From an uncultured Flavobacteriales bacterium (GTDB lineage: Bacteria > Bacteroidota > Bacteroidia > Flavobacteriales_E > Vicingaceae), in the NCBI GenBank assembly GCA_905479915.1, contig CAJQOH010000022.1:1-64000 (forward strand): 64,000 nt of DNA. The letters are read 5' to 3'. Below the pieces are notes generated by a model that was given only the letters and a program-made list of their open reading frames with translations, had not been told where the DNA came from and ran no database searches. Positions 58,182-64,000 of this stretch are shown here, in pieces. Position 1 is the first letter of the stretch, and each line of letters begins with the position of its first letter. The position numbers and the translations under genes are program-made.

Positions 58182-59366
58182 TTATAAGATTTCAGTGATT
58201 TGACCAGCACCAACTGTTCTACCACCTTCTCTAATTGCAAATCTTAAACTCTTGTTGATCGCTACAGGTACAATTAATTTAACTGTTACTGTTACGTTAT
58301 CACCAGGCATAACCATTTCTCTTCCTTCTTCTAAGAAGATTTCTCCAGTTACATCAGTTGTTCTAATGTAAAATTGTGGTCTGTATTTGTTATGGAATGG
58401 AGTGTGACGTCCACCTTCTTCTTTTTTCAATACGTAAACCTCAGCTTTAAATTCTGCGTGTGGAGTAATAGATCCCGGCTTAGCGATTACCATTCCTCTC
58501 TTAATATCAGATTTTTCAATACCTCTTAATAAGATCCCTACGTTATCTCCAGCTTCACCTCTATCTAAGATTTTTCTGAACATTTCAACTCCAGTAATAG
58601 TAGACTTTAATTTCTCGTCTCCCATTCCTAAGATATCAACTTCGTCACCTGTATTAGCAACTCCAGTTTCAATTCTTCCTGTTGCAACAGTTCCACGACC
58701 AGTAATAGAGAATACATCCTCAACTGGCATTAAGAAATCTTTATCAACATCTCTTGGAGGTAATTCAATGTAAGTATCAACGGCTTCCATTAATTTATGA
58801 ACTGTTTCTTCCCATTTTGGTTCACCATTTAATGCACCTAATGCAGATCCAGCAATAATAGGAGCGTTATCTCCATCGTACTCATAGAAAGATAATAACT
58901 CTCTAATTTCCATTTCAACTAATTCTAATAATTCTTCATCATCAACCATATCCACTTTGTTCATGAATACAACCATAGAAGGAATACCAACTTGTCTTCC
59001 TAATAAGATGTGCTCTCTAGTTTGTGGCATAGGACCATCAGTAGCAGCAACAACTAATATAGCACCATCCATTTGGGCAGCACCAGTAACCATGTTCTTA
59101 ACGTAATCCGCGTGACCTGGACAATCTACGTGAGCGTAGTGTCTGTTCTCAGTTTGGTATTCAACGTGAGACGTATTAATTGTAATACCTCTTTCTTTTT
59201 CTTCAGGAGCGTTATCAATTTCTGCGAAGTCTTTTACTTCAGCTCCACCTGCTTTTGCTAATACAACTGTAATAGCAGCAGTTAATGTTGTTTTACCGTG
59301 ATCTACGTGACCAATTGTTCCAATGTTTAAGTGTGGTTTAGAACGGTCGAAAGTTTCTTTAGCCAT
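58182..59366 (-). CDS. tuf: Translation elongation factor Tu
   Basis: GTPase that delivers aminoacyl-tRNA (394 aa). G1 is [10 protein letters not shown], switch I contains ERGITINT, G3 is DCPGHADY and G4 is NKVDMVD; domains 2 and 3 ([11 protein letters not shown] and [13 protein letters not shown]) are complete. It lies within the tRNA cluster, between tRNA-Thr(GGT) and tRNA-Trp, as commonly seen in Bacteroidota. Confidence 0.99.
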   Translation of the reverse strand: MAKETFDRSKPHLNIGTIGHVDHGKTTLTAAITVVLAKAGGAEVKDFAEIDNAPEEKERGITINTSHVEYQTENRHYAHVDCPGHADYVKNMVTGAAQMDGAILVVAATDGPMPQTREHILLGRQVGIPSMVVFMNKVDMVDDEELLELVEMEIRELLSFYEYDGDNAPIIAGSALGALNGEPKWEETVHKLMEAVDTYIELPPRDVDKDFLMPVEDVFSITGRGTVATGRIETGVANTGDEVDILGMGDEKLKSTITGVEMFRKILDRGEAGDNVGILLRGIEKSDIKRGMVIAKPGSITPHAEFKAEVYVLKKEEGGRHTPFHNKYRPQFYIRTTDVTGEIFLEEGREMVMPGDNVTVTVKLIVPVAINKSLRFAIREGGRTVGAGQITEIL

Positions 59367-59418
59367 GATTATTTTATTTTATATTATTTTACTTTTATTA
59401 TTTACTATCTAATAATAG

Positions 59419-59490
<72 letters not shown>

Positions 59491-59516
59491 TATTGCTGAT
59501 GTATTACTTTAAAAAG

Positions 59517-59589
59517 AGCGAGAGACGGGGCTCAAACCCGCGACCCTCAGCTTGGAAGGCTGACGCTCTATCAACTGAGCTACTCTCGC
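59517..59589 (-). tRNA. tRNA-Gly (TCC)
   Basis: Acceptor GCGAGAG/CTCTCGC, anticodon stem TCAGC/GCTGA and loop CTTCCAA (anticodon TCC). 3' CCA is not encoded. Confidence 0.97.
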
Positions 59590-59633
59590 TTTTTAAAGTC
59601 ATCTAAATAAAGTTTCCTTTATTTTAATTGTTG

Positions 59634-59715
59634 TGGGGGGAGAAGGATTCGAACCTTCGAAGGCGAAGCCAACAGATTTACAGTCTGTCCTCGTTGACCG
59701 CTTGAGTATCCCCCC
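59634..59715 (-). tRNA. tRNA-Tyr (GTA)
   Basis: Class II tRNA with a long variable arm. Acceptor GGGGGGA/TCCCCCC, anticodon loop CTGTAAA (GTA), discriminator A. Confidence 0.97.
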
Positions 59716-59771
59716 AACGTATTTCAATACTTTCAATTATCTACACTTAACGTTTTAAGTGTTTTTAAAAG

Positions 59772-59845
59772 AGCCGATAGAGGGACTCGAACCCACGACC
59801 TGCTGATTACAAATCAGCTGCTCTAGCCAGCTGAGCTACATCGGC
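59772..59845 (-). tRNA. tRNA-Thr (TGT)
   Basis: Acceptor GCCGATG/TATCGGC with a terminal G-U, anticodon stem GCTGA/TCAGC and loop TTTGTAA (anticodon TGT). It is the first tRNA of the cluster after hpf. Confidence 0.97.
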
Positions 59846-59873
59846 TTTTAACACTGTTTTCCTAGCTAAAAAA

Positions 59874-59908
59874 ACATAAAAAAACAGACCTTTCCTTGAA
59901 AAGGTCTG
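59874..59908 (-). terminator. hpf terminator overlapping the tRNA transcript start
   Basis: A 9-bp stem (59885-59893 with 59900-59908) followed on the minus strand by a T-rich tract. Its 5' arm begins directly after the -7 box of the predicted tRNA promoter, so only read-through RNA from hpf would contain the full hairpin. Confidence 0.85.
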
Positions 59909-59938
59909 CAAATGTATTAAAGTTTTTATACTTGACAA
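59909..59938 (-). promoter_or_regulatory. Canonical Bacteroidota promoter of the tRNA-tuf unit
   Basis: On the minus strand, TTG (59938-59936), a 19-nt spacer, then TACATTTG (59916-59909), an exact fit to TTG-N19-TAnnTTTG. It sits after the hpf stop and before the tRNA cluster. Confidence 0.8.
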
Positions 59939-59962
59939 GAAAATAATATTATTTTTTTTCAA

Positions 59963-60268
59963 TTATGCTTGTCGTAGCTTCTCTTTGTGCTTTTTTAGTT
60001 GTCTTCTTAATGCTTCAACTGCTGTATCTGTTGCTTCTTCAAATGATTTACATTGTTTTTTAGCAAACATATCATGGCCAGGGATCAATAATTTTATTTC
60101 AGCAACTTTATTTTCTGTATCATTAGAGTTTTCTACTTTAAGAATTACTTCCCCATCAATTATCTTGTCGAAATGGCTAGCAAGCTTATCAACTCTTTCA
60201 TGTATAAATTCTACCAACTTCTTATCTGCATCAAAATGCACCGAACTAACTTTTAGATTTACTTTCAT
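59963..60268 (-). CDS. hpf: Short ribosome hibernation promoting factor (HPF/RaiA)
   Basis: Binds the decoding centre of idle ribosomes (101 aa). The S30AE pattern is clear: VSSVHFDADKKLVEFIHERVDKLASHFDKI, then IKLLIPGHDMFAKKQCKSFEEATDTAVEALRRQLKKHKEK. The product has the length of the short form and lacks the C-terminal dimerisation domain of long HPF. It lies between xerC and the tRNA cluster and has its own downstream terminator. Confidence 0.96.
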   Translation of the reverse strand: MKVNLKVSSVHFDADKKLVEFIHERVDKLASHFDKIIDGEVILKVENSNDTENKVAEIKLLIPGHDMFAKKQCKSFEEATDTAVEALRRQLKKHKEKLRQA

Positions 60269-60340
60269 CTTTTTCTCTTTTTAATTGTTACTAAATGTAT
60301 CTATAAAACGTGTTATCAAAATTTAAGTTTCATTTATTTT

Positions 60341-61222
60341 TTAAGCTTTTGGGTGAGCTTGTTTATGAATGTTTTTTAATTTCTCAATCGTATTGTGTGT
60401 GTAAACTTGAGTGGCAGATAAATTAGCATGCCCCAAAATTTCTTTTATCGAATTTAAATCAGCACCGTTGTTTAACATATGAGTTGCAAATGTATGTCTA
60501 AGAACATGTGGACTTTTTTTGCTAACTGTTGTAATAATACTAAGGTAGTGATTTACTATCCTGTATACAAGCTTTGGGTAGATGTTTTTGCCAACTTTTG
60601 TTAAAAACAAATTGTTTTCGGAAGGTGTTATTTTTTGTCTTTCTATTAAGTAGTTAAAAATACTTTCATTTAAGTTTTTTCCAAAAGGGATAATACGTTC
60701 TTTATTTCTTTTTCCGATTACTTTTATAGTAGAGTTACTGTTATCGATGGAGCTTAGTTTAAGGTTTACTAGTTCTGTTAGTCTTATTCCTGTGGAATAA
60801 AGGAGTTCAAGTATTAACTTATTTCTTATTCCTTCAAAATTATTTTCGTATTCGATTTCGCTAAATAGCTTTGACATTTCATTTTCTCCAACAAAAACAG
60901 GAAGTCTTGTTGATGTTTTTGGAGTAACGACTTTAAGCAGGGGGCTAACTTCTATTTCTTTGTTTTTAAGAAGGTATTTATAGAATGATTTGAGTGTGGA
61001 TATTTTCCTGTTAATACTTCTTGTTGAGACGCCATCTTCTATTAGTTGAACAATCCAAGATCGGATGATTGAGGAGTTTGCTTCTTTTAAATTTTCTAGT
61101 TCAAAATTTGTAAGAAGGAATTGTTTGAATTGTTCTAGATCTTTTTTGTAAGCTGTAATTGTATGAGGGGAATATCTTTTTTGGTGAGAAAGGTAATCGC
61201 AAAAAGATAAAATATGGGGCAT
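60341..61222 (-). CDS. xerC: Tyrosine recombinase XerC/XerD
   Basis: Site-specific recombinase that resolves chromosome dimers at dif (293 aa). A SAM-like N-terminal domain (about 1-85) precedes the catalytic domain with Arg in TGIRLTELVNL, Lys in VIGKRNKERIIPFG, HxLR in PHVLRHTFATHML, His in GHANLSATQ and the nucleophile Tyr in VYTH. All six catalytic positions are intact. The conserved place between rpsU and hpf indicates a housekeeping Xer, not a mobile-element integrase. The start lies directly after the rpsU terminator. Confidence 0.93.
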   Translation of the reverse strand: MPHILSFCDYLSHQKRYSPHTITAYKKDLEQFKQFLLTNFELENLKEANSSIIRSWIVQLIEDGVSTRSINRKISTLKSFYKYLLKNKEIEVSPLLKVVTPKTSTRLPVFVGENEMSKLFSEIEYENNFEGIRNKLILELLYSTGIRLTELVNLKLSSIDNSNSTIKVIGKRNKERIIPFGKNLNESIFNYLIERQKITPSENNLFLTKVGKNIYPKLVYRIVNHYLSIITTVSKKSPHVLRHTFATHMLNNGADLNSIKEILGHANLSATQVYTHNTIEKLKNIHKQAHPKA

Positions 61223-61284
61223 AAAAAAAGTAGTTTATTTTTATAACGAATTGTACATTCTAAAATTATAAAAATAAACTACTT
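61222..61284 (-). terminator. rpsU terminator abutting the xerC start codon
   Basis: A perfect 19-bp stem (61228-61246 with 61266-61284) and a 19-nt loop, followed on the minus strand by seven T that run into the xerC ATG at 61222. Confidence 0.85.
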
Positions 61285-61308
61285 AATAAAGTAGAAAGTT
61301 AAGAAATA

Positions 61309-61500
61309 TTACTCTTCAGCTTTTCTTAACTTTTCAATATATATTGCTTTTTGCATAGCTTCTCTGTTGATTACAGATGGTCTATCAAACTGCTTTCTTT
61401 TTCTTAATTCTTTAAGTGCTCCAGTTCTTTCGAATTTCTTCTTGTAACGCTTAAGAGCTCTCTCAATGTTTTCTCCTTCTTTGATAGGAATAATAATCAT
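61309..61500 (-). CDS. rpsU: 30S ribosomal protein S21
   Basis: Small basic ribosomal protein (63 aa) with the standard core IPIKEGENIERALKRYKKKFERTG and RKRKQFDRPSVINREAMQKA. It has a canonical promoter upstream (61532-61561) and a strong terminator downstream. Confidence 0.98.
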   Translation of the reverse strand: MIIIPIKEGENIERALKRYKKKFERTGALKELRKRKQFDRPSVINREAMQKAIYIEKLRKAEE

Positions 61501-61531
61501 CTTCTTACTTTTTAAATTTATTTAAGGGCTG

Positions 61532-61561
61532 CAAATTTAGAGATTTAATTTACAATACCAA
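61532..61561 (-). promoter_or_regulatory. Canonical promoter of rpsU
   Basis: On the minus strand, TTG (61561-61559), a 19-nt spacer and TAAATTTG (61539-61532). It is an exact fit to TTG-N19-TAnnTTTG, 31 bp before the rpsU ATG. Confidence 0.8.
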
Positions 61562-61564
61562 CTA

Positions 61565-62704
61565 TTACTTTAATATTTCTCTGGAAATAACTAATTTTTG
61601 TATTTCAGATGTTCCTTCTCCAATTGTACACAGTTTAGAATCTCTATAGTACTTTTCAGCAGGAAACTCTTTGGTATATCCGTAACCACCAAATATCTGA
61701 ACAGCTTCAGTAGATACTCTTACAGCAACTTCTGAAGAATAATATTTAGCCATGGCTGACACCTTAGTTAAATCTTCTTTTCTGTCCTTAAGATCGGCAG
61801 ATTCAAAAATTAATAATTCAGCAGCTTCAATTTCCGTAGCCATATCTGCTAACTTAAAAGCAATGGCTTGAAAATTGGCTATTGGTTGATTGAACTGTTC
61901 TCTTTCTTTAGAATATTTTAAAGCAGCCTCATATGCTCCTTTAGCAATACCTAAACCTAATGAAGCAATAGAGATTCTCCCTCCATCTAAAATCTTCATA
62001 GCTTGAACAAAACCTTCTCCAACTTCTCCAAGAATATTATCTTTATGAACCTTACAGTTATCAAAAACTAGCTCAGCAGTTTCTGATGCGCGCATTCCTA
62101 ATTTATCCTCTTTTTTTCCTGATGTAAATCCTTCAGTTCCTTTTTCAATAACAAAAGCTGTCATTCCATGAGAATCTCCTTTTTCTCCAGTACGAACAAT
62201 AACAACAGCAACATTTCCAGAAATAGCGTGAGTAATAAAGTTTTTGGCTCCATTAATTATCCAATAATCGCCATCTGGTTTTGCGGTTGTATTCATTCCT
62301 CCAGCATCAGAACCTGTATTGTGTTCTGTTAATCCCCAGGCACCAATCCATTCTGCAGTAGCTAATTTAGGTAACCATTTTTTCTTTTGTTCTTCATTAC
62401 CAAACATTAAAATATGATTTGTACATAAAGAATTATGAGCAGCAACAGATAAACCTATTGAACCACATATTTTAGAGATTTCAGAAACTACAGTTACATA
62501 TTCATTGTAAGACATCCCAGAACCACCATATTCTTCAGGAACCACACAGCCCATTAAACCAAGTTCTCCTAATTGTTTAAATACGTGTACAGGAAACTCT
62601 TGAGATTCATCCCACTTCATCATGTCAGGACGTATGTTCTTTTCTCCAAAGTCTTTAATCATGCCAGCAATCATTTGCTGATTTTCTGTTAATCCAAAAT
62701 CCAT
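61565..62704 (-). CDS. Acyl-CoA dehydrogenase
   Basis: FAD-dependent oxidation of acyl-CoA to enoyl-CoA (379 aa), as in beta-oxidation or branched-chain amino-acid degradation. Conserved motifs are GAWGLTEHNTGSDAGG, NGAKNFITHA, KEREQFNQPIANFQAIAFKLADM and the C-terminal YYRDSKLCTIGEGTSEIQ, where Glu in GEGTSE is the expected catalytic base of the short/medium-chain group. Chain-length preference cannot be told. It is 10 bp downstream of apt. Confidence 0.95.
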   Translation of the reverse strand: MDFGLTENQQMIAGMIKDFGEKNIRPDMMKWDESQEFPVHVFKQLGELGLMGCVVPEEYGGSGMSYNEYVTVVSEISKICGSIGLSVAAHNSLCTNHILMFGNEEQKKKWLPKLATAEWIGAWGLTEHNTGSDAGGMNTTAKPDGDYWIINGAKNFITHAISGNVAVVIVRTGEKGDSHGMTAFVIEKGTEGFTSGKKEDKLGMRASETAELVFDNCKVHKDNILGEVGEGFVQAMKILDGGRISIASLGLGIAKGAYEAALKYSKEREQFNQPIANFQAIAFKLADMATEIEAAELLIFESADLKDRKEDLTKVSAMAKYYSSEVAVRVSTEAVQIFGGYGYTKEFPAEKYYRDSKLCTIGEGTSEIQKLVISREILK

Positions 62705-62714
62705 AGTTTGTTTT

Positions 62715-63242
62715 TTAATAGCTGACCAAATTAAATATATTTTCTGAATATTTTTTCAATATTTCAGAACCGTTTAAAAATGTTAGGTCTACAACAAAAG
62801 AAAATCCAGCAACATTTCCATTTTGCATTTTTATTAATTCTGCTGCAGCTCCTGCAGTTCCACCTGTAGCTAATAAATCATCATGGATAAGAACATTCCA
62901 ATTTTCTTTTATTTCATCTTGGTGCATTTCAATTTCTGCAGATCCATATTCTAAATCATAACTGTAAGAAATTGTTTTGTAAGGGAGTTTCCCTTTTTTT
63001 CTAATAGGAATAAAAGGAATATCTAATTTGTTAGCTAGCATAATCCCAAACCAAAAACCTCTACTTTCTATACCAACTATGGCATCTAAATTAAGTGCCT
63101 TAGTTTGGTTAACCATTTCATCTATTAAATCTCTAGTTAATTGAGGATCTAATAAAATAGGCGTGATGTCTTTAAATATAATTCCTGGTTTAGGAAAGTC
63201 GGGGATGTCTCTTATTACATCCTTTAGTCTAGTGCTTATCAT
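62715..63242 (-). CDS. apt: Adenine phosphoribosyltransferase
   Basis: Salvages adenine with PRPP to AMP (175 aa). FPKPGIIFKDITPILLDPQ near the N-terminus, IVGIESRGFWFG and the PRPP loop VLIHDDLLATGGTAGAA (about residue 118-135) are diagnostic. It precedes the acyl-CoA dehydrogenase by 10 bp and is probably cotranscribed with it. Confidence 0.97.
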   Translation of the reverse strand: MISTRLKDVIRDIPDFPKPGIIFKDITPILLDPQLTRDLIDEMVNQTKALNLDAIVGIESRGFWFGIMLANKLDIPFIPIRKKGKLPYKTISYSYDLEYGSAEIEMHQDEIKENWNVLIHDDLLATGGTAGAAAELIKMQNGNVAGFSFVVDLTFLNGSEILKKYSENIFNLVSY

Positions 63243-63296
63243 AATAATTAATTTGAGTGCAAGTTTAAGATTAAAAAAAAAGGTAAAAAAATGACT

Positions 63297-64000
63297 TTAG
63301 TATACTCTAGTCAGTTCTCCATATTCTAATGTTTTTCCTGTTGTAGTTTTTAGAGAAAGTTTACTGACTTCTATTTTTTTATTCGGGAAATAACTTTTAA
63401 TAATACCGAATATTTTATCTTCTTTTAATTTAGGAGAATAGGTGTTGATAATGAGAAAACCTTTATGGCTTAAAAGTTCGCTAGCAATTTTTACCAGTTC
63501 TGGGAATTTAGTTTCTATTTTCCAACGTTCCTTTTTTGCACCTAATCCAAAAGCAGGAGGGTCCATAATAATACCATCATATTTTTTTCCTCGTTTAACC
63601 TCTTTGGTAGCAAACTTTAACGCATCATCAAATACCCAATGAATATTTTCTTGGTTAGAACTTTCCATATTTTCTTTACTCCAGGTAATTACTTGTTTTA
63701 CTGAGTCGCAATGAAAAACATCTGCTTTATTCGAGTTTGCAATTAATGATGCTCCACCTGTGTAAGCAAAAAGATTAAGAAATTTTTCATTTGGTTTGAT
63801 ATTGGATTTGATAAAATCCCAATTGGTTTGTTGTTCTGGGAAAATTCCTAAATGTTTAAATTGAGTTAACCGTAAATTAAATACACAATTTTTATAACTG
63901 ATTTGCCATTCTTTTGGAGTGTTTTGTTTGAGCGTCTTCCATGTTCCTTTGCTGCTTGTTTCTTCAATAAACTCAAAATGTGCTTGTTGTTTCCACTCCT
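63297..64000 (-). CDS. Class I SAM-dependent methyltransferase, RlmI/RlmK-like (5' end beyond window)
   Basis: Partial gene; the open frame runs to the window edge with at least 234 codons. The upstream sequence reads FLNLFAYTGGASLIANSNKADVF, the SAM-binding motif I of the rRNA large-subunit methyltransferase type. HCDSVKQVITWSKEN, the DPPAFGLGAKKERW catalytic-loop motif and a conserved C-terminal ending ELTRVY follow. An internal Met at 63668 is not the start. The likely target is RNA, but substrate specificity is not readable here. Confidence 0.88.
   Translation of the reverse strand, partial: EWKQQAHFEFIEETSSKGTWKTLKQNTPKEWQISYKNCVFNLRLTQFKHLGIFPEQQTNWDFIKSNIKPNEKFLNLFAYTGGASLIANSNKADVFHCDSVKQVITWSKENMESSNQENIHWVFDDALKFATKEVKRGKKYDGIIMDPPAFGLGAKKERWKIETKFPELVKIASELLSHKGFLIINTYSPKLKEDKIFGIIKSYFPNKKIEVSKLSLKTTTGKTLEYGELTRVY

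Noticed and set aside
60341-61222. Tyrosine recombinase as evidence for an integrated element at the tRNA cluster
   Set aside because: It has housekeeping Xer features and the conserved rpsU-xerC-hpf neighbourhood; no cargo or attachment repeats bound a larger island.

Overview
The window is a chromosomal segment of an AT-rich member of the Bacteroidota, most likely Flavobacteriales. The support is: a C-terminal type IX secretion (T9SS) sorting domain on the product at 5096-6823; a TonB receptor with an N-terminal carboxypeptidase-like domain; PD40/OmpA envelope proteins; type III glutamine synthetase; promoters fitting the Bacteroidota pattern TTG-N19-TAnnTTTG (for example 59909-59938 and 61532-61561); and the order rpsU-xerC-hpf-tRNAs-tuf-tRNA(Trp)-secE-nusG-rplKAJL-rpoBC. 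The RpoB N-terminus looks unlike typical Flavobacteriaceae, so a deeper family is possible; that is inference. No 16S gene, phage, insertion sequence, CRISPR array or recognisable defence island was seen.

Region 1 (1-20.7 kb) is an envelope and transport neighbourhood. It holds a TPR/HTH membrane regulator, a propeller-SpoIIE phosphatase, a T9SS-secreted protein, a very large AsmA-like protein, two small-molecule transporters, and a protein with a long charged helix translationally coupled to smpB. Next come a ZIP metal transporter and its DtxR/MntR-type regulator, divergent from a TonB receptor across a 26-bp palindrome that looks like the regulator's operator. An O-methyltransferase and an M16 peptidase close the region.

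Region 2 (20.8-29.7 kb) has three outer-membrane or peptidoglycan-associated proteins around glnN. One is a PD40 protein carrying SPOR-like modules instead of OmpA, one has a divergent OmpA domain, and one has the canonical TPR-PD40-OmpA layout. Three intrinsic terminators separate the units.

Region 3 (29.7-43 kb) is a compact plus-strand run: purM, prfA, pyrF, an SPFH protein, DUF2851, PspC, a K+ channel, an SDR reductase, pabB, tilS, a signal-less metal/cobalamin-binding-type protein and a type Vd (patatin plus barrel) secreted lipase. Four genes in the run start with TTG or GTG, and the lipase has no standard start codon in front of its signal peptide.

Region 4 (43-64 kb) is on the minus strand. 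It has upp, a polysaccharide deacetylase and radC, then the RNA polymerase/ribosomal protein/EF-Tu superoperon with five tRNAs (Thr-TGT, Tyr, Gly, Thr-GGT, Trp), hpf, xerC and rpsU. It ends with an acyl-CoA dehydrogenase, apt and a methyltransferase cut by the window edge. Several structured spacers lie in the superoperon: a perfect 28-bp inverted repeat between tuf and tRNA(Trp), a hairpin between rplL and rpoB, and a terminator whose 5' arm overlaps the predicted start of the tRNA transcript.
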